DNA of 64,000 nucleotides from Apostichopus parvimensis. Taxonomy: Eukaryota > Echinodermata > Holothuroidea > Aspidochirotida > Stichopodidae. Position 1 is the stretch's first letter. Each line of letters opens with the position of its first letter. The stretch is from the NCBI GenBank assembly GCA_000934455.1, contig KN883682.1, positions 191,954-255,953 on the forward strand, written 5' to 3'. The notes under the pieces are model-generated. The model worked only from the letters and a program-made list of their open reading frames with translations. It did no database searches and was not told where the DNA came from. Positions 14,901-29,800 of the stretch are shown here, piece after piece. Both the position numbers and the translations under genes were made by a program.

Positions 14901-17900
14901 TCTCGGTCATTTTCCTCTGATCTTTACCGACGAACAAGAAAATGGACAATTTAGTACACACAGCCTTTGTACATGGACATGACATACTTATTGCATTTTT
15001 GTTCTTGTCATTTTACAGTACATGAAGATAGGAGCACTGAAAGATCTCTGTCAATGTGATTTTCTCTTCGTTTTAGATAAGTTTGTGCCATGCTTTGCAA
15101 AGTCCTGTTGCTTCTGGCTAACACCCCAGTAAAATTAATTGTTCAATTTTCTAACATATCCAAACTGGGTCCACTCAGTGGGCTATCAGCTAGCACAATT
15201 CCATGTACATGAAATATAAATCTAAACAATACAACTTATTTGTTTTACATCTTTGAATGATCGCGAAGAGTTTGCAATATTGCATGCACCCTTCGATGTT
15301 GACCTTACCCGAAACAACCGAGTGACAAGAGAAAATGTCAAAAGAGTTGTGATCTTGCTGTAATTCGATACAGTAAAATAGCATTCACTGCAAGTATAAG
15401 TCTTCTCTAACTCCCCAACCCCCCCCCCCCCCTCCTTTGTTTCCGAGATAAGCCAAGTATCTCACTCCTCTATTGTGTAATTTCACAATTCAATTCAATT
15501 TTATGGTTATAGAGAACAGCAAAGCAGCTCGACTCTCTAGTTGCGGACATATTTCAGGCTTCCTGGTAGTTTTGCAATGTAGTGCGCTCCTCTCTTCCTG
15601 TCTCAACGTTAATATTGCACCTTTCAATTTACCTAGCTAACCTAATAATGGGCAACATTTTAGAACTGCACTCCCATGCACTTTCTGGTTACATCCATCA
15701 CCTCTTATTCCTGAATTCACGAAGTAAAGAAGCGTAATTCTATCGATAAAGTCCATGGTTATGAATTACACTTCACTGTTTTCAGTTGTGTTTTGCATCT
15801 CATCAACATGCAGACATGCAAATATCATTGCATGTAAGTAACAAAACTAATGAGGTTTAGTTTGTTGTTGCTGTAACAATCAATGTTTTGGATATTGTAT
15901 CAGAAGGTAAAAGCAATATAGGAATCACATATCATGATAAACATTTATACTGTAGAATGTAATCAGTAGTCATTGTAAAATTGTATGATGCTGCTACCGA
16001 ATGAAGAATAAGAACTCGCCTTTGGAATATCCATCTATTTTCTAAGACACCTGCAATACTTCTGGCCATGCGGAATACACATGATCTTAATATTTACTTA
16101 CCTCATACAGAAAGCCCTTTACACCTTTGTTTCAAATAATCAAAGTATTGCTCTATCTGTAATTATAATGCAATGACATGAACACACAGGTTAGCTTTAC
16201 TTACAATGACTGCAACAAATGGAACAAATTAAGACATGTAAGACTCACATATACCACGGAGAAGTAAACTAGAGTTCAGTGACTTGCCAAGTACAATATA
16301 GACTTTTGGATATTTTTAGATAGTGTACAATTATATGTTGTACAGTCCCCTGATTTAGTTTTTCAGTTTTGAAATTTCCAAGATACATGCACTTTAATTT
16401 AACTGAATTCACTATCTGAAGAAAATTCCTCTATTATAAAATTGATGACTTTAGCAGTAGCTTCTAGTCACACTTGGCGGAGAGTAAGTGACTAATCTTT
16501 GCAAAGATAAATCAATATAATTGTATTGGAAGACTGAATGTTGTGTTGTATTTATTCTGCCATGGCTCCTCTTGGTAAAAAACTTTTATTTCTGCCACTA
16601 CACAATGACACATACTAGCAGAAAGAGTTATCCATTTCTGCACCTAACAGAAGCCGGTCACATTTGTTAGAAAATATTTCCAAAGTAAAACAAAATCAAT
16701 TGCAACGGTCTTAATTTGAATTTTATACCATGTTAAAATACTTACCAGACTATATCTATATAAACATTCCTCTTTGAAGAGATGTATGATAGGGCAGTGA
16801 CATCTCCAATGAAAACTGTAAATGTGTCAATGTTGTAACGTTCAGAAAATCATTCCATAAGGAGTCTCTGCCATGAGCAATTCAGTTTTTTGAGATTTAC
16901 AACAACTTCATCCTCTACAGTGCCTAATATGAAAAAATAATCTGTCTAACTGACAGTGCTCCAAAATGTACCTTTGTAGAGTACAATCGTAGAATAAGAA
17001 CAGCATGAGATGTAATAATCCAACAATTCATATGCATGTTTGTTTTATATTGTGAGGCTTATAACATCAGGAACGCAAAGCTGTGACCTAGTTATATGGT
17101 ATTTCAGGTTTACATTTTTCATGTGGATAAAACTTACATGTGACTAAGCCTAGGCTATACCTATATCATTGCATGGGTAGGTTTAGCCTAATTAGCTGAC
17201 ATTTCAGCTAAAAAATTTCAAACAAAACCAAGTATCTCCCACCTTCAAGCAAGCACTGATTGCTGACCAATGTAAATTGAGGTATATTCTAGTTTGAGAT
17301 TAAACATACATAGTTTTTATAGACTATAGCCTAGCCTGGGTAAGTTTTACACTAGGTTAGTCTAGGTCACTACAAAAAATGCATCATATGCAAAAGCATT
17401 CATTTCTTCTTTCACTGTCGGCAATCACTATTAGCCCCTTTTGTTGATATTGTATCTACTGTATAGCCTATGCCTAGCCTTTTTAAAAGTGAAGGCAACC
17501 TACATCCTAGTGTAGGGTCTAGAGTGTGCTGACCAAGCTCAAAAATTGCTATGTATAAATGTGTGGCTTTCGTTAGGTTGCTATCAGAAGTTACCGTACA
17601 CTACAATTACTCGCATTCGGTAGAAGTAGAAGCGACCGTGATTTAGCGATGGTCTAGGTCTTGCTATTAGTATGATGCACAGTATGCATACAGTTACTTA
17701 GGTCTAGTCATAAAGGTACTTACTATACTATATCATAGCCAGTAGGCCTACTGCGTTTACACACTATATCAGGGAATGGATCTGGTCTAACCTTGCCTAA
17801 CTACGTAAGGGCTAACGTTAGGTTTTACTTTCTATATCGCGCGTACTGACTGTATCACAGAAATGGCAATAAAACGGCTTTACCTTTAAACACTGACTTA

Positions 17901-20900
17901 AGGTAACTCATACCCCATTGATCTATCAAGGATTTAACTTCGTCATCGGCCATAATTATATGGTTATTTGCATATTTTTTCGTTGTATTTGACATTGTCG
18001 TGCGCAGGAAGCCGCCAGATATCGAACGTCGAACGTCGTGAGTTGCGACCAACCAATCAACCAGAGGCGAGGATTGCAATTTGTTCATGATCTACTTTAG
18101 TTAAATTACCAGAGTTATGTTAAGATCAGGTTTACCGCAATGTGATTAATTAGGATGGATGGAGCGTAACCAGGATTATGTTAACTAAGGTAGACAATAA
18201 CCAGGATAATGTTAGCAAAAGTTAACCATGAAATGTTCACTAGATATTTTATAAGAGTGTACAATTGCTAAAAGTAGATCATGGTGTGGACATTTTAAAT
18301 TGTTTTGAAAACTTCTTTCGGATCGGAAAGCAATTGCTTTAATCATTCCGTTTCGCCAGCTATCGTTCAACTTTACAACGTTCTTTATCTTCAAGGTTAT
18401 GGCTATTATGAGTCGTGTATCGATGACAAGGCTACAACGTTACTGCCATATATGGAAGTTATCTTAAAGTATTTCTATTGTTTAAGAGATTACCTTCGAT
18501 TTAGAAAGTCCGTCTCCCAAACGGTATATATTGCCCTTCATTGAACGCATAACTGCTTGTATATTTTTATCACATGATATCCCATTTTCCTCTTCTTGAG
18601 TTTCCAAAATCTTCATTGGTTGTACAGACATGATAGAAAAACATAAACAATTAAAGTACATTGCAAATGTTAAGTTTCAGAATTAATTAAATTCTCCGGC
18701 TTCAATGCATATTCAATATTTTGAACTTGTAAACGCTTTGTTTTCCATATTCGATGTAATGAAGAAGACATTTTTAAACTTGAGTAACCATAACATGCAT
18801 ATGAGGTAAAAGCTATTTTGGGAAGTTTAAAAAAGTTGTGGTAGTTGATTGACATTTCCTGCGTATACATGTAATATTCATTTGATTGGTTTTAAACTTG
18901 TTACATAGAATGACCTATTTACATTTCAGCAAACAGGTATTTTATTTTACGGTTTTACGATGCTGAAAGTGCAAACCGATTGGTCACGGTCCAGGAGAAC
19001 ACAGCTACTTGTAAACATTATTACTTTTTGGGTGCAGTATTCCCAAATGTTGACGTTTTGTATAAACCTTAATTTAAAGGATGGATTTTCAAAATAAGAT
19101 TACAATAAGAGCCAAAAATAGATTCTTATTATATCCAAGAATCGATGTACTTCGTTTAGTGTCACACAAATAAGAAACGATTGTAAAAATATTAAAAAAC
19201 AAATGTTAAACGACATTTTAGTAACTAAGTTTTTTTGAAAGATTGCAGATACAAAATTTAGCGGGTGTCTCGGACACACGCATGTACAGTGTCATTTTCA
19301 TTACTTTATAGCAAAAATGTAATGTAATACATAATGCAAGTGAACTTTCTTTCTTAAATCATCATGAAAACTTGCGAAGCACTAAGTAGAAGTACGAGCA
19401 TGAAATATCTGAAATTACGTCTCATGCTCTCATCATTAATCACATGTATTTGTCTTTTGTCTTACACTCACCTTTGGGGAAGACGCTTGCAGTTTCCTGG
19501 CTGACTTTTCCTCTGCTAACAATTTTTCTTTTAACTGCGTCACTTCGTCCTTCAGTTTCTTGTTCCTTTCTTCCACTTGATTCAACTTTGCCACCATCTA
19601 ATAATATTCATAATTATCTACTTTTTTGATCAGATAATATTGGACAGCTTGCTTAAAATTAAGTGTTTGTAACTTCATTTCATTTTATCAACTTCATTTG
19701 TTACTTTTGTTGTGACACACGGAAGAAGTGCATCGTTTTCTGTTTGCAATTTTCTTCATATCGTCCACATTACTAAAATAGTTTACTCAATTGTTTAACT
19801 TCATCCACTAGTTAGCATGACTAAAATAGTATCCTCATATGACATTTCAAGAATGATATTATTGTACACATTTTAATAATTAATGTATGACAAGCGTAAC
19901 GATCTTTTAATGCTTGGTATCCAACTTTCATGAAGTTCTTAAGTACCGTCGTTTTTTCTTAATATTATTATTTTGATTGTTTGAATTGCATTATTTTTGT
20001 ATTTACTGTAAAGGGGAGCTGCCAGTTAAATCATCTGGCTTCTTTGACATCCTCTATTTGTTTGTATTGATACTTGATTCTCACTCGTTTTCATACGAAT
20101 GGAAAATAAACGAAATCAAACTATACTGGATATAATTCGATTTTGAATCTTTCCTTACCTGAACACGTGATCTTTCTTCACGAGTTACTTTTCTTTTTTC
20201 TTGAACCAAATTGTCTTTCAATTTCTTATGTTGACTTTCCATTTTCTTTCTTGTAAATTCTAGCGCTTTTATCCTTTCGTTTAACTGCACAGATGAGAAA
20301 TAATCATGAAGAAAATGAGATAATTTATGACAGCAATAGAATGATTACAAAACGCTCTGTGACAATAGCATCGGGTTCCTTTTGATCAATCTCAGTAATT
20401 CTTGTCGATACACACATCGACGACAACGGCGTTTCCTGTTCTTCATTTTTTGGGGGGTTCCTACAAAAAACGTCCATTGAGTATCTCTATCTGCTCTTGT
20501 AGTGTCACATTTCGATATGATTTTGGGTTTTTTGTAACTTCATTACATTCGATCAACTTCTTTGTCACTTTTGTGACACCCGGAATCACGTACAGCGTTC
20601 TCTGTTCGCAATTTTCTTTATATCAGCGCATTTACTGCATTAGTTTACTCAATTGTGTCATCTCGTTTACGAGTGAGAATGATTGAAATAGCTAGGTTAC
20701 TGTATCATTGTATGCCATTTCAAGGATACCACTATTAATTTTACGCATTTTGAATAATTAAGTTGAAATGAGTCAACGATTTCCTATTTTTGTTATCCAT
20801 TCTTTATTAACTTCTTAACTACCATCGATTTTTCTTCTTCATATTTTATTTCCTCTTGTTTGTATTGCTTTATATTTTACCCTTACTGTAAAAAGGAGAT

Positions 20901-23864
20901 AAAAGTTAAAGCATCTAGCTGTTTTTGACATCCTCCATTTGCTTTTATTAATACTCGTTCCTTACTCGTTTTTTAGAAGGAACAATTAGCGGAACAAAAC
21001 TGAACTGGATATAATTCGATTTTGAATCTTTCCGTACCTGAACACGTGATCTTTCTTCACGAGTTACTTTTCTTTTTTCTTGAACCAAATTGTCTTTCAA
21101 TTTCTTCTGTTGACTTTCCATTTTCTTTCTTGTAAACTCTAGCGCTTTTATCCTTTTGTGTAACTGAACAGATGAGATATAATAATGAAGAAAATGATAT
21201 AATTTATGACAGCAATAGAATGATTACAAAACGCTCTGTGACAATAGCATCGGGTTCCTTTTGATCAATCTCAGTAATTATTGTCGATACACACATCGAC
21301 GACAACGGCGTTTCCTGTTCTTCATTTTTTGGGGGGTTCCTACAAAAAACGTCCATTGAGTATCTCTATCTGTTCTTGAAGTGTCACATTTCGATATGAG
21401 TTAAGGATTTTTGTAACTTCATTACATTCGATCAACTTCTTTGTCACTTTTGTGACACCCGGAATAGCGTACAACGTTCTCTGTTCGCAATTTTCTTTAT
21501 ATCAGCCCATTAACTACTTTAGTTTACTCAATTGTGTCACCTCGTTTCTTAGTAAGAATGATTGAAATAGCTAAGCAACTGTATCAATGTAAATCATTTG
21601 AAGGATACACTATTTATTGTACGCATTTGAATAATTAAGTTGAAATGAGTCAATGATTTCTTATCCTTGTTATCCATTCTTTATTAACTTCCTAACTACC
21701 ATCGTTTTTTCTTCTTCTTATTTTTATTTTCTCTTGTTTGTATTGCTTTATATTGTAGTCATACTGTAAAGAGGAGATAAAAGTTAAAGCATCTAGCTTT
21801 TTTTGACATCCTCTATTTGTTTGTATTGATACTCGTTCCTTACTCGTTTTTTATAAGTAAAAATAAGTGGAACAAAACTAAACTGGATATATTTCGATTT
21901 TGGATCTTTCCGTACCTGATCACGTGATCTTTCTTCACGAGTTACTTTTCCTCTTTCTTGAACCAAATTGTCTTTCAATTTCTTCTGTTGACGTTTGAGT
22001 GCCGTTCTTTTACCCTCTAGGTCCTTTATCCTTTCGATTAACTGCACAAATGAGAAATAATAATGTAGAAAATGAAATATTTTATGACAGCAATAGAATG
22101 ATTACAAACGCTCTGTGACAATAGAATCGGGTTCCTCTTTATCAATCTCAGTAATTATTGTCGATACACACATCGACGACAACGGCGTTTCCTGTTCTTT
22201 ATTTGTTTTGGTTCCTACAAAAAACGTCCATTCAGTTTTTCTAACTTCTCTTGTAGTGTCACATTTCGATATGAGTTTTGGGTTTTTTGTAACTTCATTA
22301 TATTTGATTAACTTCTTTGTCACTTTTGTGACACCCGGAATAACGTACAACGTTCTCTGTTCGCAATTTGTTTTATATCAGCCCCTTTACTACAATAGTT
22401 TACTCAATTGTGTCATCTCGTTCACGAGTAAGAATGATTGAAATAGCTAGGCAACTGTATCAATGTATACCATTTCAAGAATATCACTACTAATTATACT
22501 CATTTGAATCATTAAGTTGCAATAGGTAAAATATTTCTTATCCTTGATATCCATTCTTTAGTCACTTCTTAACTACCATCGTTATTTCTTCTTCATATTT
22601 TATTTCCTCTTGTTTGTATTGTTTTATATTTTACTATTACTGTAAAGAGGAGATAAAAGTTAAAGCATCTAGCTGATTTTGACATTCTACATTTGTTTGT
22701 ATTAATACTCGTTCCTCGGATTCCTCTTGATAAATTTCATTAATTCTTGTCGATACACACATCGATGGTAATGACGTTTCCTGTTCTTCAACTTTGCGCT
22801 CCTCTTCTAAAATACCGTTCATTCAGTCTTATATATTGACTTTTAGTGTCCCGTATGTCGATGCAGTCTCTGATCACTTTTAACAACAAGCCTACGTATT
22901 CGCTTCGAATATCAAATCAATCGCAGTGTTAAATATTTGCATTCCGTCCCATAAATGAATAATTAACTATATGTTAAAGAATAACTAGAAATCGTAAGAT
23001 GTATCTTTTATAATTGACTGCGTCGATGTCAAAGCAGTAGGTCTTTTTTTCTGGTTAAATTGTGTGTGTAATTGTGTGTGTGTGTGTAGGAAGGGTGGGA
23101 GGATTGCGACTATTTGATCTGTTCTAGGAAAATACATTCATGAAGTCTCCATGGAGAGACTATGTGTGGAAAGTGTTATTATGATTATTAGAATCAAACC
23201 AACTTTAAAATACTGAAACATAAAATAGATATAAGAGCAATGTAAGTTCGATATATCTTTTATGTTTGCATACCATATGGTTACTTACATCTGAAAGTAA
23301 TGTTTGTTTTTTTGCGGCGCTTTCGTATTCAATTTTCAAGCGGTTACCTGCAACCTCCAGCTGGGCAGTTGTTTTGTCGTAATCACCAGAGCAAGCACGA
23401 TTAGCCTAATGAGAAAGAGAAGCAACGGTTTTTAACAGAAATTATATGAAATGAAGATAGTATAAAACGTATGTTTAGCACTTTAAATGTCGCTCCCGCT
23501 ATTGAAAGTGTCAGATGGGACATATGTCTGTTAGAAACCGTTTACATAGAATGTTATAATTAACGTAACAAGATGGAAATGGACGAGTTTTTTCTTGTTA
23601 TACGGTGTTTCGTCTTCGTATATCTAACCCATTAGAATATGTCTCCAATGAACTACTTATACGTAGTTGAACACATGTATGTAAGATAACAACTTACGTT
23701 TAATAACAATTTCTGGAGTTTCTCGGATCTTTCTTGCTCTCTTGATAAAGATTTTTCTAATTCCTGTTTTCTATCTTGAAGAATGGTGACTTGCGTTTTT
23801 GCGTTTTCCACTTCTGTTTGGGCCTATCAATAGAAATTCTTCTTAACCACAACGTGAGATGATA

Positions 23865-23898
<34 letters not shown>

Positions 23899-26800
23899 TT
23901 GAGTATTTATAAACCTCAGACATATCCACCAATAACGGTGCTCAAGGCGCATAACAATATTACCCTGGTCAACGATAACCTGTCAAACATAGAGACAATC
24001 CCTCCACATGGCAGCAGCTAAACAACCCAGCTGACAGTTTATCAGGTCCCCATGTATACACCTGGATGAAGAGAGGCAATGGAGATAAAGTGCCTTGTCC
24101 ATTGACAAAACGAATTATCTGGCCAGGACTCGAACCTGCAAGTCTAAGATCACAACTCCACTGCCTTAACCACTTGAACACAACGCCCTCACTATACGAT
24201 AATTAATATATTCTTCACTGGACATGCCAAAAATTCAAGTGTTTGTAATTTCCAATACATAGGTGTAAATGTATTGCTGAGCTCAAAACCCGGAAGACTT
24301 CCATTCAGATAATACACAATGACCGCAAGTCAATGCTGAACGCTGAAGGTATTAAGCATTTTTAAGGTATCAAAGGTTTATTTCAACAGATCAAATGCCA
24401 ACATAGTTTTTGCGCAATTAATTTGTGTAATAACGGGCGTTAGTCAGAAAAGCAATTTGAAACTATATAGATAATTTTCTGTCCTAATAAAGAAGGAATG
24501 ACCAATACCATTGAGAATCGTACAAGCCTTTATTAATTTGGTTTTGATACGCTAGTAAACCAACTTAGCTAATCGGAGCGAAATAACTATAAGTTGTAAG
24601 CAATACAGTAATTTTGTAATGTCATTTCTGTAGAACCCTACATCAGATATTTGCTTCGGAGAAGCGGCGTTTTATAATTCTGGTTATGTACGATAACTTT
24701 CGAAGAAAATCTGGTTTATTATTTTAAAATTTAAGCCTAGCTAATCGGGCCAAAAAGAACTATAAGTTGGAAGCAATAAAGTAATTTTGTAACGTCATTT
24801 CTTTAGAACCCTACATCAAATTTTTGCTTTGGAGAAGAGGCGTTTTATAATTCCGGTTATGTACGATAAAATTCGAAGAACATCTGGGTTATTACTCTAA
24901 ATTTAAAACCTCGTATGTGTTTCTTTTATTACTGTTTATCAGTAAATTTAGTTGATATTTTAATACAGTTGTTACATAACATCGTGCACAGATTATTTTA
25001 TTATTTTTTTCTAGAAAATATGTTCGCTGAAAAGAATAAAGAATATGATGACTCTCGGATGTATATATATATGTTTTACTTTTTTCAGCCGCATTCTTAG
25101 CTGTTGAATTTCTCTCTCCTTGGCTTTTATAATGCGACAGAGTTCTTCAGACTTCGTGACGGTTTTCTCAAGATCCATTTTATTAGATATTGCCTAGCAA
25201 CAGAATAAAAAAATGGAAAAAAGTAAAACAATGGTACAATGCAATATTCCTATCAATGTTATTTTAAACTAGACAATGACTATGGCACCCATATACTATT
25301 TTTGTTATGTCTAGAGCAAATGCAGGACAGAGACATGAATACTAACAGGTAAGGATATTTCCAGCACATTGGTTGTTTCTATACTTTGTACACATTATCA
25401 CCATCGTCATTATTGTTATTATCATTGCATCATCATCATCATCATCATTGTCATCGTCATCACCATTTCATCAAGACATTAGTATTCATCAAGTATTCAG
25501 TCTGCAATTACATATTATGAAAGCTTACTGCGTCAAGTTCTACTTGAATTTGTGAACGATCTTCTTCTTCCTTTGTCAAAGTCGATTTGGTAATTTCGAG
25601 TTCTTCCGTTACATCATTCTTTTGTTTCGTAAGTTTCATAGTATCATCCAGTATCTGCCATTGAAAAAGGAGACATTGTACATGCATGGTGACATACGAA
25701 ACGAAATGAATGGTGTTTGTTACGACATTTCTATGATTAATAGCAGCGATTTTAACACAACATGTGATAAACACATTGAGTCAGTTTGCCAAACATCTGT
25801 AATAATGTGCGTACTTCCTTTCATAAGTATATACCGTTGTTGTATAGATCACGACAGAAAGCACTGGATTACACCAGGTGTATTCCAATAAAACGTTCGA
25901 ACACTTACCCTATCTATCAGACCCCTTAGATCTGTCTTCATATTTTCTGTCCAAAATGCGACTGTGTCTTTGGTGATTCCTCCCTTAAATAATAAAATGA
26001 CAAAATGATAATGTCACAAAAAAAACCTTTGTAGCTCACATCATGTATATATGAATCGGAACGCTCGACCAACTATTGTTTGTTGTTGACAAAACTTAGA
26101 CTAAAGAAGAAATTGACAAGCTACCATATCACAATTAGTAGAATGTCATCTTTTCAAATATTTTGTTTTATAATTTGAAAAGTACTTTACATCTACGTCT
26201 TCTGATATTCCATTTGAAGTTATTATAACGAATAATGTCAGATTATAGGTTACTTTCTCTATCACAATTTCGATGTCTTTGGATTTCTTTTCACTTTAAG
26301 CAAATGTTCTGTTAGTTCATTTGTTTATTTTTTTATTAGACCGGTGACTTGCAACTTTACATTTTCTACTTCTTGCTCGGCATATCATTAAATATAAAAT
26401 CTAATAACTATATATTATATTATCAAATGATAGAATTAAAGCAGTGTGAAGTATGTAGTACAGCGTTGAAATTATGTACTTAAATTTACTGTATGTTTCC
26501 GTTATTTTGTTTTCAAGGTTCTGTTAAAAATGTAATTTTCGGGTTGTTTGTGTAGTGACAGACAACCTGAAGGCAAAAATAAAACAAAGAAGACATGTAA
26601 TACCGTTAAAAAAACAATTGACACATGTATACATATATGTATAGCTGATAATATTCAATTTGGCATTAGTCTAGTTCACACTCTGAACTATACTGCCTTT
26701 AGTTGGTGTCTATGTTAATTGTTACATCAATAAGCATGGCACTTATAAAGATACCGTTCACTTGTAAAGTGTTTTATTTGTTAAAGACTAAAAACACAAT

Positions 26801-29800
26801 ATGAAGGTTGAAGGTTGATCAATATCATTGCTACTGGAATATTCCACGTCTTCCATATTAAATAATAATATCAAAATAACTTACGTCATCAAGTTTTGCT
26901 TTCACATTTGAAAGGTCAGCTTCTTTTCTGGATAAATTTGATCTGGTATTTTCCAACTCTTCTGCCAGATCACCCTTCTCTTTGTTACTTCTGTCAATCT
27001 CATCTTTTAACTGATTTAACGAAAAATATGGCAGAAATATCATTACATGCGACTCGAAATGGACAAAATTATAATATAATAAGTAGTAGATTAACAGTAT
27101 CTCTTTATTTACACATCAGGATATCATCAATAAACCGCATGGGGCAAAATACATGTTAATTTCAATACATTTATATCATCAAATATCTCTTAATGACTTT
27201 TGTTTGCATTTCCCTAGGACCTGTTTCTATTTATTTAACTGGACTTCATTAGTTTTTATTCATATAGTTCACTTCAGGTTCATGTCCAGAACCTTTCAAA
27301 ATGGCCCATGGTGTACCACTGTTAAAGAAATCAAAATTAAATCATAATGGCTAAGGTTATTACAGACCCATTGCCAGTCTAATGTTTCTCGAGAAGGTTT
27401 TAGAAAACATTTCTACTGCGCAATTGCGAATTTAGTTACACGACTGTGAGCTATTCTCTATGATGCAATCGGCATATCGTAGTTTCTACTCTATTTAGAC
27501 TGCTCTCATCAAAATCTGCAACGATTTACTCTTTGCTACTGATGAAGGTCTTGAGGCTGTCGTCGTCTTGTCTGACTTCTCGTCAGCCTTCGACATAATT
27601 GACCATCGAATCGTCATTGAAAGATTGCAGCGTAGCTACGGTATTACTGGATCGGCTATAAAGATGCTTGAGTCCTATCTTGAAAACCGAAACCAAACTA
27701 TCGTCGTAAAATATACTCTTACGTCTTCTTACATGATATCTTTGGGGGTTCCGCAAGTGTCAGTCCTTGGACCACTTGAATTTCATTTTGTAAACTGGTC
27801 CTTTAAGTCATCTTATCGATTCACATAAGGGTGTTTAACACGTTATGTATGCTGACGATACGCAACTTTACATTATTATGAAACGAAATGATCATGATAC
27901 ATGTCTGACCAGTCTCTCCAATTGTATCGCTGACATCGAGCAATGGTCCACTTGCAACAGTTTACTCCTTAACAATTCAAAGACCAAAGTCATCCACGTC
28001 CCCTTCCCATTTTAGAGATTCGAGTTACCTACCTGACTTCACTGTTGGTACAAATGTCATAACTCCTTCCGAAAATACACGTGATCTTGGTGTCTTGCTT
28101 GACGATAAACTCAATATGCGAAAACATATTGAGAACACGTGTTGTTCAGCTGCGTATGGTATTTACAAAATTGGTAATCTCAGAATGTATCTACATCAAG
28201 GCTAAACTGAACGACTGTTTAACGCTTTTGTTTCCTGATATCTGTATTACTGCAACAGTTTGTATGTGAAATTGCCAGTTCCTCATAGAGCTTCCTTTTC
28301 AGAGAATTCAAAACGCTGGTGTGCGCCTAGTCTCACTCACTAACAAGTTTGTTCACATCACTCCTGTACTCCCTTCATTGGATTGGCTTCCCGTCTCTCA
28401 GCGCAATCAGTTTAAGATCCTACTTCACACCTACAAAGCGATTAACGGGCTTGCCCCTCAATATATCACTCACCTTCTTACTCCTTTGCGTCAGTCAACT
28501 ACAGTTACGTTTCGCTCTTTCTATCATGCGCAATTTGCAAATAACACCTGGTCCACGTTCCCGCACTCGTTATGGCGATCGTGCGTTTTCTGTCGCTGCG
28601 CCTTCTCTTTGGAACGAACTCCCATTTCACGTTCGTGACTCTCCCTCCCTTTGTATTTTCAAGAGACAACTTAAAACATTCCTGTTTGATTCGTAGTATT
28701 TTTTTTTATATTTGTTTCCTCTGTCTCTTTCCTACTTTGTAAAGCGCTTTGAAACGCTGTATTAAGAGCTATAAAAATGTAATTTATTATTATTATTATA
28801 TATTTCATTCACGTTGATAAAAATAATTAACATTTTGCGTCATTTGGAACTAAATATATTATAATATTGAATTGAAAAAGTCGGAGAAAGTAACTAACTG
28901 AATTTGCTTTCAATTGTGATAATAGCAATAAATAATAGGAAGGTGACATTTTTCATGAATTGTCACTTGAATACACCGTTAGTTTAGTACTGCAGCTTGA
29001 AGATGGGAGTATTGTTAGTCTGCAGTAGTTGGCATTAACATTATTAGTAAGTTTTGGCATCGATTGAGCATTAATTTAACTTCGCTTTATCATAGTAAGT
29101 TTAAAAATATCATCTTTGTACCGGATTTAACAACATCGAATTACATTCAAAACTGTCGCATCATAACAACAACTGGTTTTTAAAACTATAATAGGTACCG
29201 GATTAAAATAAGATATCCAACTATTCCAATACAGTGTATTTTACAACAACCTCAATACTTGCCTCCTCTGTCGTCTTCCTTTCTGCTTCTAGTTGTTTTG
29301 TGAGGCAATCACATTTTTCTTCTTTTTCTTCATTCATTCTCCGGAGCGCATCACTCTCAGTTCTAGCCTAGAAAGTAAAATACATTCAAGATATATGAGG
29401 ATGCAACATGTTTAACAATACCACAAGAAGCTAATATTGAACGCCAAGATTATTTATGATCATTTTGCTATAGACATTTTCAAAAGGAAATATGAAGCAT
29501 CACATGTCAGCATGAAAGCACCCAAGACGATATCTCTCCCTCTCAGCTCGTATAACTGATAGCGCACTACCATTAAGAAATATTTGCAAACTGATAATGT
29601 ATTATCAAATATATCTGTGCGCTACGCTATCCTTATCTGGTACTTAGAAACCACATGCAAACCATCATAAACTTGGCAATATTATACAAAAATCCAGCAA
29701 TTTATTGTAATTTTTCTCTTAATACCCGTTAAATAGTAAAATAATATTCATGACATACCACGCAAAAAAAAACGCTTTGTAGCTCTCATGATGTTTTTGG

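Larger units (their letters stand above)
20005..22645. repeat. Tandem array of three ~879-bp exon-plus-intron units
   Basis: Three head-to-tail units each contain one 126-nt coiled-coil exon and its intron. The exon 3' edges are 20159, 21038 and 21916, so the period is 879 and 878 bp. Introns as well as exons are similar, including the phrases GATACACACATCGACGACAA and CACTTTTGTGACACCCGGAA. Partial diverged units flank the array at ~19.68-19.9 kb and 22.65-22.86 kb. Confidence 0.9.

Noticed and set aside
22102-22441. Open frames on both strands within the 879-bp array
   Set aside because: They fall in the intronic part of the repeated unit and are not kept open in the other units.
25374-25480. 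Ser-rich open frame with runs of ATC repeats
   Set aside because: It is a (ATC)n microsatellite in a gene 1 intron.
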